A DNA stretch of 64,000 bases from NCBI GenBank assembly GCA_006535965.1, contig QEAR01000090.1:1-64000 (forward strand), written 5' to 3'. Source of the DNA: Spizellomyces sp. 'palustris' (taxonomy: Eukaryota > Chytridiomycota > Chytridiomycetes > Spizellomycetales > Spizellomycetaceae). This document shows positions 38,123 to 51,262 of the stretch, in pieces. Position numbers and translations under genes: made by a program. Every line of letters starts with the position of its first letter. Within the stretch, counting starts at the first letter, position 1. Below the pieces are notes generated by a model. The model was not told the origin of the DNA. It saw only the letters and a program-made list of their open reading frames with translations, and did not search any database.

Positions 38123-40891
38123 ATGGATTCTCTTTTGCAAACCATATTGCAGAAAGCTGCCATTGATACGAATCCGGAGACTCTAGCGGCTGCCCTGCGT
38201 CTTGCCGAGGAAATTCGTGCTGCTCGGGACGCCGAAGTACGAGCTCTGGAGCTCCGATTGCAAAATAATGAGGCACAATCGCAGGCGCTAGCTTTGGACG
38301 TCAGATCAAAAGAGTTGGACTTAGAGTTGTCGCGAACCCGCAACTCGTCAGGGGTATCGACGGTTCCAGGTGATAACCAAAGCGCTGGACTCGATAAATC
38401 CCTTCGCCAATCTCGCGCAAATGAGTGGAATTTCAGTTCGCCAAGCACACTAAACCGCGAGGATGAGAAATACCCTGATGTCGTAAATATTTCAGGAATC
38501 TCGTACTCTGCCGTTTGCTCACAACCTTTTCTTGAGCCTGCGACGCCGCCTACGAGCCAGACATCGGCCGATATATGGTCGGCTACATCCCGGGCTGCGT
38601 TCTCTGCTCCTTCAAACAATGCCACGAACTTGTTGACTGCAGTCACACAGGGTACCACCGGAGAAATGCCAGTTCAAGGGCATTTCCACATTAATTCCCC
38701 AGCGATTGTCGGCAACAGTGACGCTTTTTCCGGCGTTTCCACGAAGGCCATCAGTTTAGTTTCTCCAGTGGAAGGTCAGAGTTGTTTACTATTCGCACTC
38801 ACAGTGCAGTAGGTATAACCAGAATCCACATTAGGAGCCGGTCAGCCCACTGTGATGGATCCTACCACATCCTATGGACTCGCGGCTCCGTATCATTACG
38901 GAAATCAGACTTTTCCGGCGACAGATCAGTTTTTAAACACTTATCCAGCGCGTTATAACCGGAATAACTGGAATGATAGCTTTCATGCGCTGTTCACATT
39001 TGGTCTAGAAGACTTCGGACATACTGGCATGCCACGCGTGAATGAATATTACGTGGCAGTGGAGAATTTACCGACAAGAACAGCAGTAGCGGCCGACCCC
39101 GCGCTGCGTGCTTCGCCTCTAGCGGGAACAACATTAGGCGCTTCATATCACGTAGCACGCGAAAGGGATTCCCCCGTTCGGGACCGAGCATCACTTGAAC
39201 AGTATCGCCCGCCGGACACATCGGAATCTCCTGAGCTTCCACCCAAGTTGGTACACCCATCGCCCCCAACATCGCAATCTTCACGCATCCATTCTGCCTC
39301 GTCCACCAGTCAACGGAAGAAGAAACAGATAGTCGAGGAAGAGGCTCGATGTCGTCGTTGTGGAAAACTCGTGGCAATTTATCTGCTACATGGTAATGAT
39401 GTGTCCCTTAATACCACATATCGAATTGACGTTCTGTGTTGCAACTGTGGAGGATGTGATAATGGCACAGGGCAAAGATCCAGTTCAGCTCACACATCCG
39501 CACTTGTTCCTGGTTCACGCAAGCGGACCAGTGCCTCTAAAGAGGACGAAAGGGCGACGTGCGAGGTGTGCAAGCGCCAGGTGGCAATAGGTGGCGTGAG
39601 ACTGGTAGGTAAAGAGCATGAAAAGGACCCAAACAGCGATCCGGACTTCGGAGTTGAAGTCATTTGCAGGTACGATGCATTCTGTGGGAGGTGTTCCGTC
39701 GATCTTTCCCGTATCTTACATTGTCTATATATTGAATACAGTAACTGCCGAAACAAGTATGCTCTTTGCACCGAGTGTGGAGGAGGCGGTAAGGATGATA
39801 ATTCGTGTATTGATATTCGTGCCAGAAATTTCTCATAAATTGTCACTGTATCAGGCAAATATCGAACAGGAAAATGGAGACCGCTAGGCCTTTTTCAGCC
39901 AGGACGGAGAACGTGCAGGTTGCCTCATGTTCGCATAGGATCCACACCAATTCATTTTCAAGAGTGGCTCGTGCCGTCGTCATTATCAGCGAATCCGGAA
40001 GACAGAAGTCTTGTGTTAAGGGACATTGACAAGTGTGTTCCTTGCATGTATTTCCATCGACTGGCGATACCCGAAGTGATGGAACTTGATCCACCTAACG
40101 AGTTGGCAACTTTCGAGCAGCTACAATGTCGCGTAGCCTTAAGATGCCAAAGCCTACGGGACTTTGTTTTAGGACCTGATATAGAACAGTCCCATGGGGT
40201 ACGAAGGTACTTCGGAGCGGCATGGATAAAGCGGGTGTCACGACATTTGAGAAAAGAGCGGGGCACCAAAGGCGCAAATTCAAGACGTCAAGAACCCAGT
40301 GAGGGCGATCTCGCTGGTAGCCCAAGCGGAAGGACACCTGGTGGAGGGCCTGATAAGGAAGAAAATGGGCACCCAACGAAGATGGTAGCAATGCTGGTTA
40401 TGTGGTGGGACATGAAGGCAGGATGTTTGCGACTCGCTGCACTTCAAGCTTTGAACACCGAATTTACAACAGGCGGCATCATTTTTCGAATGTGCCGCCG
40501 AGTCATGGAGCGTTGCGTTGCGGATCAGGAAGCTATGGCAACGGCAAACCCTTCTAAGGCACCACCACCCATCAGTATCCTTGGCTTACCTGTGTTCGAA
40601 GAGTTTGCTCGATTGCAAGCAGTTCAGCATACCCTGGAACGGTTGGGATTTCTCCCCCTGCAAGAATTCGAGCGGCAGCATCCAGAAATAGATCCAGACG
40701 TAATTGAGCGCTCATTACTTGACAGGGACGGCTTATTTGGTGGGCCACCACAATATCCACGATCATTCTTCGTCGGCAACGTTAAACACCTGCTGGCAGG
40801 TCCGTGGGGGAAAGAGAGTAAGTCCGGCAGAGGAAGGAAAATTGAGGACGAATCTATTGAGCAGTTAGTACAAGCGTTATCGCCATCATAG
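38123..40891 (+). CDS. Conserved cysteine-rich protein of unknown function
   Basis: At least four exons, roughly 850 codons. Starts MDSLLQTILQKAAIDTNPET, with a helical AALRLAEEIRAARDAEVRAL segment, then a disordered Ser/Thr/Pro region. From about 39345 there are two zinc-binding Cys clusters: ARCRRCGKLVAIY ... LCCNCGGC, and ATCEVCKRQVAIGGVRL ... DAFCGRCS ... CTECGGGG. The repeated CxxCxKxVAI pattern suggests duplicated treble-clef or ribbon units. Immediately after come KYRTGKWRPLGLFQPGRRTC and LPHVRIG. The C-terminal 300 residues are globular (CVPCMYFHRLAIPEVMELDP; AMLVMWWDMKAGCLRLAALQ, ALNTEFTTGGIIFRMCRRVM) and end LVQALSPS. I have an impression of similar proteins in other fungi but no name or function. 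Head-to-head with MED18. Confidence 0.7.
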
Positions 40892-41068
40892 ACGCACCGA
40901 GTATAGATTTGTGATGGCTGTTTCTGTGGTACTTTTTCTTGCTGTGCTTATCGCACGAATAAGTTTCAATCTTACGAACCCTAGTTACCGTTCATGGCAA
41001 CCGCTGGCATCATTTGATCCTGCTCGCGATGTGCCTGTGGGCTAGCTGTCCGTCGCTGATCCTCCAAC

Positions 41069-41975
<907 letters not shown>

Positions 41976-42092
41976 TGAGAAATTCTGCTTCTCTGACGGG
42001 AGCGTAGTGTATATAGGATTTTAAATTATTAATGAGGAGTAAATACAACCAAGAAGTACGGTCTATTCCTTCCGCTCTGAGACACCTGCAGC

Positions 42093-45000
42093 TTATCCTG
42101 CGTAATGGAATGGGCGAGACTTCTCTCCACCAGCAAGGTGCAGGTGAGAACCACGGGGCTTTTCTCCACCTGCGGCTCGTCGCTGCGTTCCCAAAGCTAT
42201 GTCCATGTACTCTCGGATAAGCGCAGCGAGTTCCGTTGCTTGAGGGGTGGTAAATACGTACTTGGAGCCTGACCGGCATGTTAGCAAGAGCCATGTGAAA
42301 GTATTGATCAGTAATTTCAAGTACCTGCAGACTGACTTCCTGTTATAAGTAGCAGGCTGTTTAATGATGGGCTGAAGCTCACTACATCGTTGTACGGGTG
42401 CGTGATCAATGGTGTCTACCAATTAGATCAATGTCAGGTCAGCGAGCAGGTCGCACGCGAACTTCCACCAACTTGCTGTTCGTACCTTAGCAAGCCGAGC
42501 AAAGATATGGAGCGCTGTAGGACTAACAGCCAGCCAGCATGAGCTTGGGATATCCTTGCTATAATTTTGCTGTTAAAGGCACCCCAGTTTGATCAGCCAG
42601 GTGTGTGCTTGAACGATACTTCGTTGGTATTGCTAGCTGCACTTACCCCAACTTCGAAGATGGTGCATCCATAATACGGCCAAGAACGGATAAATTGTGA
42701 TACTTCTGTATTTGCTTGTAGGGCACTCGTTCCCAAAAACTCCATATGCTTTTCTTCCACCTTTTTTTCTACGCCAACTTGGCGGTAGCGCTGTGGGATA
42801 TAGCTGGAACACAAATTCTGGTAGTTAACAGGTGAGTCGTAATTGACATCGCCGTAGTGAGCTTGCGCGTGCAGAGCGGCAAGGAAGATCGCTTCATCCT
42901 CAGTCACGGGGAATACACCGCCAGCGACGTCTGCCAATGCTTGTGCCCGGACCAGCTTTTCTTCCGCATCGGTCTTGCAAGGTTGCAAAGGATCCAGGAA
43001 TATTCTCTTCTTAAAAACAAAGCGCACATGCTCGGTCCTGTTTTCTGCCTTTGCGATCTTTTCCCATCTGTAAAGAGAATCTGCAATCTTCTCCTCCCGA
43101 TTCAGCGCACGTTCGATGCCTCCGAAATGTTCATAGATCGCAAATCCATGGAGCGCCTGCAGTTTGACCCTTTCAAGGAGCGCGCTGTACACCATTTCGC
43201 ATGTGTCCGGTGCCTCAATTGGAATTGCACGCGATTGACCATCCATAAGGTGAAACCGGATCCGCAGGGGGGTTAACTTCGCCGCTTGAAGAGCTTCATC
43301 CCTCGACGGCGGGCACTTGCGTGGTCCTGCACCAATGGTCTTGTGCAATGTCCGGAGACTGTGTCGTGCATGTTGGGCTTCTTCCGTACGAGGCTTCTTT
43401 GCTTTCATATCAACAACGCTGCAGCGCCGGAGATGTGCCTTCGCGTATTCCAATATCCATCCGCTTGGTGCGAGAACACCTGTGACGATAGACATGAGCT
43501 TCCACATATTGATGGCCTGCATGCTGTCAGCCTCAGGATGGTTCGTGGTATATTTGATGAGCTGAAGATATAGTTCATTTGCCAGGTATGGTAACTCTAA
43601 GCATTTTTCTATAATCTCCTGAAGTGCCGGGATATTGCCAGTTGCAACATCCGGCACTAATCCACCCACTGTGCCGATGAAGCTGTGAAGCGCTGAATGG
43701 CGAAATGGTCGAGTGAATGAGAACACAACAAGCAAGGGATGAGATAATGCGTAGTCCCATCAACATACTGTTGGATGCTTCTGCGGCCCATACTTCCACC
43801 TCCGGGTCTGAGAGTGAGATCAGCGACGTCACCAATGGTTTCTATGGTGTGTTACAGCTTGAGAATGCTTTGCGTGCGCCCAGGTCTTCAAACGAGATAC
43901 ATACCATTGAGAAGCTCCAGTCGGCATTTGTGTAGTCTTCAATGTTGCCCTGGTTTACTCCAGTCTCCTCCAATGATGGTGTCTGGGCGAACGAAGGTGA
44001 TCTCACAATAGATTCATCAGAAGCCGGTCCTTCATCCGATGCCATTTTCTCTTGATCATCTGTTGCCTTCCGGCTACCAGTGCTTAATTTGCGCTGCAGG
44101 GTAGTATTTCCGTCCAACCCACTTGAAGAGGTCGCTGGTTTGTTACGCGAGCTGGTAGTGACCAGTCTGCGGAGTGGCGACCATTTACCCCGCTTGGTAG
44201 GACCACCATCTGGTCCTGGTCGTCGCATGATGCCATGCTCCAGTAAGGCAATCCTGTATTTTTCCACATCGCGGACTAGCGAAGCTATATCCATATCCTG
44301 CACATATGACTCTTTCACCTTTTTCATGTACTCAGTAGTTGGGCAGTATTCACGAATTAGGCTGACTATCTCCTCGGCCTGATCAGTAAAGAATTGATAC
44401 ACTTCCGTGGCCTCAAACTCGGCGTCGTCGCTCGCAGGCACGGCCATAATGGTGACCAGCCCATTCTCATGTTCGTAGCTTTTAACGTCTTTGTATGCAA
44501 AACTAAGGATCGTTTCATTGGTGCGTGGATGAACAAAATCAATGCCCTCATTGAACACGGCGAGCAGAATGCTTTCACTGTAGGGCCAGAACCCCTTATG
44601 CTGATGATAAACAAAGCGTGACGTGCATTAGACGGAGATTGACCGGTGACTCGCATTAAGTCCAAATGAAAGGCACACCTTGACAGGGAAGAGTGCCGCA
44701 CCGTAGTGTTTGAATTCTTTCACAGATTCCAAATACAACACCTTCGCTTCCTCTGCCGTCGTGGCGCGCAGCTTTTGATATTGCTTCACTATTCCTTGAA
44801 CCCATGCCTCGCGAGGCTGATTAGGCACAAGCCGGGGTGCAACCCACGCATTGAGTTCTTTAACGCTAGAAAGACATTTGCACTGAGTATAACTATGAAC
44901 ACACCACCAGCGTCGCCTCTGGGGAGCTGGGCACTTACAATCTCGCTTCTGCAGATGCCGCATCGCAGTCGCCAAGAAGGACCTGTGCTCTCAATGCTGC

Positions 45001-48000
45001 CATTTGCATTGCAACGCGCTCTGTAATGGGGTACAGATCCCTTGCCACACCATCGACAGCTTGTGCATATAAAAGTGCGTATTCTACAGGATCTGTCACC
45101 TGCTCATGAATGTTCCGGAACACGCGTTTCTTCAATACAAGACTCGCATCAATGTTGATTGCTACGCAAATGGGAAGGGATAAGGACAAAAAATCTGGAT
45201 TCCGAAAGTCCTTTTGGTACCTGGTGTCATTAACGTTTCCCCCTTCTTTCTGCGAATTGTACCGCCTGCGTCCTTCTTCTTGGGGTCCTTGTCTTTATCC
45301 CACGCTGCAATGAAGTCCGCAATGTAATCGGTGGCTTTTACCGCCCTTTCGCTTCGCAAAGTAACCTCGAACAGGGACCAGCCAGTCGAATCCCTCAGCT
45401 CAATTTTCCGCGCAATGTCCTTCACGATATCCCCGGCCGTTGTCGTCAATCCCACTGCAATATCCAATTCTCTACCATCCAGCAGACTAAATCGACACGG
45501 TAAAACCCCCCCTGACTTCAGTGTGGTAATTTCTAATGTTGAAGGAGGAATCTTGCGAGCGCCATTCAACATCACGCGTTTAACGGCCTCCTCGGCCGCT
45601 ATGGCCAACTTTCGCACTACATGTTTCTCCTGAGTAACGTAGTGATCAACTGTTCTATGAACAAATCCTAAGAGGAATTTGGCAAAGATTTTTGAGGGCG
45701 GGAAAGAGGCAGCGGCCAGTGTAAGAATCTGCCATCCGTTGACCATCATTTGTTCCCAGGATTTTGGTAGGGTTTCCTTTGGAAGGGTTACTTGTTTGAT
45801 CATCTGAACAAATAGCTCGTCGCGGATCTCTGGGTTATGGATACCGTTGCCGATATAAGCTTGGATGAGTTCTTCGGCCTTCCTTGCCCCTGGCTCGGTG
45901 GCCTTCATAAGGACTAGAGGGAACAAAGGTAAGATTACTTCGATATGCATTTCAAACTTAGAAAGCAGTATCATACGCTTAAAGCTGTCGACGGCAAGAT
46001 GATCCAAAGCCTCTGTCTTGTTTGGTATCTTCGTCATACTCATCGATATAGGATTCTGTCAAGAGCGGGTTTACTTCAGGCGCACATCATGGAAACAAGG
46101 CTACCATGATAACCTTTGTATAAGAAAGCATCTCCTGCATATCCACCGTCTGGCGCTTTTTGGTGATTGTGGCAAACGCATTTGCTTTGAGGTGTTGCTA
46201 TGCGGGGGGCGTCAACCAATGACTTTCTGCAGCTGAATGTATAGTTCATCACAGTCTTACTTCAAGGTGCTTTTGCGCGTAAACTTCCATAGCGAACTCT
46301 CGGGAGTTATAATCTATCTTCTCAACCAAACTTTCTTGAGATGCCTAGAGCAATAAATAATTAATCAGTTATCTCCTCCGCAGCACATTGCAACCATTAT
46401 TATTTCTCTTGCCTCTCTCTCCTTCATGATCGGATTATGCTTCATCACCTTTCCGGTCCCTGTAGCAAGGTCATCTCTGGAAGCGTTAAGGCTGGCCACG
46501 CTCTGTCTCGGTGTGCCTTTTTGTTCCAGAGGTTGAGGCCTTACTCCTACAGATTGCCTTCCAGCCGGAGCGGCAAGATTCGTCACACTTCGGTTAACGG
46601 CTCGGGTAACGGTAGATGGAGGAGGTTCGTCAAACAGAGAGTCAATGTCTGCCGTGAGGGCGGCAGCCATTTCGGCCAGCACATCGGCACCCTTTATTAA
46701 GGCTGTACGCTTCGTTGGGTCAAAGTCGCCCAGGAAAGCGAAAAGGTTGTCAATCTCTCCGCCTTCTTTTTTGGCGGCAGCCGGTGTGATCGACAAAGCA
46801 AGGTCGGTTGGCATCGCCGAAGGAGTGGTTTCCTAGTTGCTTCCGTGAGACCAGCAATTCTGACATTGATGAAATCATGGGTAAAGCAATGACATTACCT
46901 TCTTTTTATTTACCACTTTCGCGAAGCCAATAAGCTATGTAACACGTACGGTGTGAAATGGAGCAGCTAACAACAAGGAATACAAACCAGATTACCTTTT
47001 CACCGTCTTCTCTAGAAGCTGGAAGTGACGTTGGTGCTTCACCAACGCTAGCTCGCCGTTGTCCAATATCGCTTAGCTTGGTTGCTTCTGGAACTTCCAA
47101 TTCCATTTCGGCGGTTCTCTTCTCCGCCATCCTCTTTTCGGCAACCTTCTTTTCGGCTGCCCTCTTCTCTGCGAGCATCTGTCGGTAATAGTCTCGTGCA
47201 AACCACCCTCGGGCTACAGCCTGTATTTTGAGAATGGCGCGAGTGGTCTTCTTGTACCGCCTCTTACAGATAAAACCTTTGATGTAGGTTTGCAGAACCT
47301 TAGCGGCTTTGAGCATCTGGAGATACCGCTGCCGGTACATGTATCCCAACATGCATTTTTGGAGAAGAACAACCTTTGCTCTCAAAACCTGCGCCGCACG
47401 GTCTTGAATGGCGGCAAGGGAATCTTGCTTCAGGAAGAGCTTGGTCTTGCCGGCCTGCCACCCGCCATCTCCAAGATTTGCTTCAGCGGCTATCCCAATA
47501 GATATCTTTTTCACATCCTCCTTTTTGTACACCATTCCCGCCGGTATGAGACACTTGAATTCTCGCACGAATCCGTCATATGGGAGCCTCATGGGGTATC
47601 CAGCTTTTCGGATGCGGATAGTGTCAAGCATACCAGAGTATCTCAACTGGGCCAAGACCATATCATCATCAAAATGGAAGGCTTCTTTTTCTTGATTGGG
47701 CTTGATGCAACGAACATAATGAGGTGTTGTGGCAGCAAGCGTTGTAACAAGTGAAACGAGTTGATTTCGAAATTGAGTGCCAGCTGTTGGTTTACCGCCC
47801 CGTGGGCCTTTGCCGGAATCGTCCTTTTCCTCCTTGGGGAACACTTTTGCAATGTATGGTACCTAGGGAGAATTCTGGTTAATGCGTGCACATGGTGCGC
47901 AGGCAAGCAACTCTATTACCGAAGACCCTCGGACCAATTCGTACAACTCCTCTTGAATCGCATCTTTATTCTTGTCCAGGAAAGTAGCAACTGTGTAATT

Positions 48001-50094
48001 TACCTATCAATGAAAAAGTGAGCCTCTTGATTGCGCGGATATCGTCCCATTTTCCAGTCTACTTACATCTCCGGCATAGTGCCTTACGCCAAAAACACCT
48101 TTCTGCGTTTTGGCCTTGATATAGTGAGGTTGTTTCATATGGGCTTGATCAAGTTTGCTCAGCCAAGAGTCGTCTGTGCCTTTAGGAAAGCGAGTTTCTT
48201 CATCCAGGAGGGAGAGAATGCCAGCGGGTTTGGCCTTTCGACGGCAGTGATTAGCAAGTCCAAGTTACATTTGGAAGCAGTCACTACGAAATATTATACC
48301 TCAATGAGTTCTAAACACTGGGCGTTGTCGTGGAATTGAATCTTGTCCCACTTAATATCCTCTTTGTCGTACTATGAAGAAATCAGTGGGCGGTCAGGGG
48401 TTTTCAGAGTAGCTGCTTCAAACCATCGTACCTCCTCCTGCTCAATTTTGAAGATGAATTGATTGAAAAACTGCTGTAGTTTCTCGTTCGTGTAATTGAT
48501 GCAAAACTGCTCGAAGCTGTTCAACTACGACAATGAAGAACAAGGATTCAGTCTCGCGCTCGTAACGGTTTCTTACTCAATCACTGCCAAACCTTGAACA
48601 CTGTAAAGCAAAAGATGATTATTAATGCATTATGGAACACTAGAATTCAATTGCTCTGTACAACTGACCTTCGAAGCCGAAGATGTCCAATACACCAACG
48701 AAATTTGCCGGTTTCTCTTTTGAAGTCAAGGATTTGTTTATGAACTCCACCATTCTCTGGAAAAGACTGTCGTACACCGCTTTTGCAAAGGAATCTCTCG
48801 TATCGTTGGCCTGAGAGCGACAGTTGGTAATTTACCTTCTAGTACCCTAACATACACTGTACTCTGTTACCTGGTTGAGCTTGTATGGAACCATAGATGT
48901 TTCTCCGCGAATCACCAATTTCTTAAAGCACAGAGCAGTCTTCAAATGCTCTCCATTAATCCCCATCAGTGAGGCAACTTTTTCTATCACATCCATGTTG
49001 CGGACTTTGACCGACTCTTTGTTATCTTCCTCCTTAAACTGCATGTTCCCAATCCACAAGATTGCAGACAGGGCACGGAAAAGAGCATCTTGATCTACTG
49101 GTGACATCTTCAACACAGTCAATGCCAGTTTCAGTCCTTCAAAGTTTTTAGAGTCATCGACATAAGGTATGTCGATGCATCCGCTTTGATTGAGATAATA
49201 GTAACTGTCCGCTGCTTCTAACATGTACGATTGCCTTTCTGCATCGTTCACTCCAGCAACTAGCTCGTAAAAGATGTGGTAGTTACGCTCGTCCGGCGCT
49301 TGTTTCGCAATGCGTGATTTCTCCAGCAGGTAATTCACGATGGAGGCGCCAATAATTTGGGAGTACCGGTTGAAGTTTATCTGAATGAACTTACCGAACC
49401 GAGAGGAATTGTTGTTTCGGACGGTTTTGGCGTTGCCTTTGTAGCAATTTTAGAGAATATGATGAGACTCTAATGTGGCGGTTTTCAGTAAACGGCCTAT
49501 CTGGCAGTAAAAGCTCACCAAAACTCTCCAAAACTGTGTTGGCCTCCAAAATCTGCTGTTCAACCCAAGACTCTTGGCTCTCTTTGGAAGTGACAGTGGT
49601 CAAATATTGCAAGATCACTTTGGTGCTCTCCGATTTCCCAGCTCCAGATTCGCCGCTGATGATAACCGACTGGTTGATTTTGCTGTTCCGCACGTTTGCA
49701 TAGGCTGTCTCGGCAATGGCGAAAATATGTGGCGGATTTTCATTATGGCGGCGGTGTGTATATTGCTTGAGTGTTGGCTGTGGATGATTGTTGTGCGTAT
49801 CATCAGTACAGAGTCTGCATCACGGCGGTAATAGCGCCAATACTTACGAGGTTATATATGTCCATCTTCTCAAAAGGGTTAAGGGCCACGAGGATAGAGC
49901 CTGTAAATGTCTAAAAATCGGAGAGGAAGAGCATTCAAACTTTTGCCATGGCCACACAAACACCGTCGTCAACATCTTCTCACATATATTTTCCTCGCAG
50001 CGTATCTCTTCTTTAGATTCTCCATAATTGCCCCCTCGGTCAGCTCCGACAGCGTCGTCATATCCTCCACGGTGTCCGCTACAGGAGCGACCAT
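42093..50094 (-). CDS. Large unconventional myosin with two MyTH4-FERM cassettes
   Basis: About 8 kb with many introns; well over 2000 codons if all parts join. Motor: start [39 protein letters not shown]-loop [12 protein letters not shown] near 49640, switch I NNSSRFGK near 49400, switch [12 protein letters not shown] near 48680, and [20 protein letters not shown] with [20 protein letters not shown]. The TEDS-site residue is Glu (LVIRGETS, 16 residues before DSFAKAVY). Two or three IQ motifs follow ([39 protein letters not shown]), then a charged K/E/A-rich stretch. Next is a linker with [13 protein letters not shown]. MyTH4-1/FERM-1 span about 46040-43900 ([43 protein letters not shown]-like F3). 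MyTH4-2/FERM-2 span about 43735-42093 ([57 protein letters not shown]). No SH3 was seen between cassettes. Order resembles myosin VII, X and XV and the amoebozoan filopodial myosins. Confidence 0.88.
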
Positions 50095-50144
50095 GGTTCA
50101 TTAGGTCGTAAGTAGATGATATTCATCAGATTTAATTCGGAAAG

Positions 50145-50538
50145 ATGACAGCGACAGTGGGACGGATGGGACGGCACAATAATCAGTCGCTGGTAAGTAC
50201 TGTTCGCACTGCTTCGCGCCAATGACGGATGACATACTTACCCATTTTGCCTGTATACTGGGTTTCTACTTTTTAGCCTGTCTATCTACTCCTGGCAGCA
50301 AGTATCTTGCTGCAGCCTCTTAAAAGAGAAGGCCCCGGAAGAGCAAATGAGTAAGAAAAAGGGCCGATCAAACACAGAGTCGATCCACAGCAAAGACCCA
50401 AGGTGTCAACATGAATTGGATCTTTCCTGGATCTTCCTGTGCATAAGCCAAAATTCCTTAGTTTTCCAAAATAGTAACACTAGATTATGTATGCTTTTGA
50501 GTTACGTGTTCGGTTGCTGCAGGAATCGGAACCGCTGA
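50145..50538 (+). CDS. Candidate small membrane protein, head-to-head with the myosin
   Basis: Tentative. ATG at 50145 reads MTATVGRMGRHNNQSL to a good GTAAGT donor; after a TTTTTAG acceptor it continues PVYLLLAASILLQPLKREGP, a single hydrophobic helix followed by basic residues. A further donor (GTAAGA near 50350) and TGCTGCAG acceptor (near 50522) would end it within a few codons. A different frame after that acceptor stays open to 50761 (ends PELEELLKEP) and may be the true last exon if the previous join is shifted. No family recognised. Confidence 0.3.
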
Positions 50539-51262
50539 ATTGGAGTTGACACAAACGTGCTGTGGAAACATGCAATCGTACATTGGGATGAGAGGGCACA
50601 TAGGACGATGTGACAAAGGGAGTATGTCTCTCGGACTGCAAACTAGGCCGTCAGTTATGGTGGGATCTGCTCACAGTGCTTCGGAGATTTCTTACTTAAG
50701 CAAGACGAGGTCATTCGACCCTTGCGTGCCGGAACTTGAAGAATTGCTAAAAGAACCATAACTAATGGCAGAATCTGAAAGCCGTCAGGAGAGCGAGGAA
50801 TCCCAGCATGGTTACGGTATATGTCGGGGCGTAACCATTGAAATTGGTTTGTCCATTTCCGGGGTCATGATGATGGGATGAAATCTGTACTTTCGTCCGT
50901 CGAATGTGCGGGTCACGACTATTGAACTCTATTTGTTGCCCAGTACTGCCTTACTCTAACATAGCCGCAATGCCTTGTAACCACGCCCTTCCACTATCTA
51001 GTGCATTGTATGTTGTCCATGCCGATCGTTTTGTTTCCTTGGACCGAAGCAGCATCAAGCGATGACACCATTTCTCGCTCATACCGGCTCCAGGTTCTTA
51101 CAAAGTCAGAAAGAAAACAGATTAGGAGCAAAGTCAACGATATATTGCCAAAAAAAAAAAGAACAGAAGATGATAATTCGTACACTCTATAATACAAATA
51201 CTTGTCCACGAAAATGCCCGGGCTCAAATACCGGCTCATTTCCGCTGAATACTCAGACAGCC
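50539..51262. other. Intergenic region 3' of the lipid phosphatase
   Basis: Beyond the possible last exon ending at 50761, I see no coding signal. There is an A-rich run near 51150-51161. The downstream part should hold the phosphatase 3' UTR. Confidence 0.45.

Noticed and set aside
38101-38658. 185-codon minus-strand frame
   Set aside because: Antisense shadow of the N-terminal part of the cysteine-rich gene, whose own frame has clear protein character.
46365-46814. 149-codon minus-strand frame as a separate small gene
   Set aside because: It lies between the myosin IQ region and MyTH4-1 on the same strand, has plausible splice sites, and contains the [11 protein letters not shown] text expected of a myosin tail linker.
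51150-51161. A-rich run as a possible LINE or retroposed tail
   Set aside because: No coding remains of a LINE upstream, no target-site duplication seen; likely a simple homopolymer near the phosphatase 3' end.
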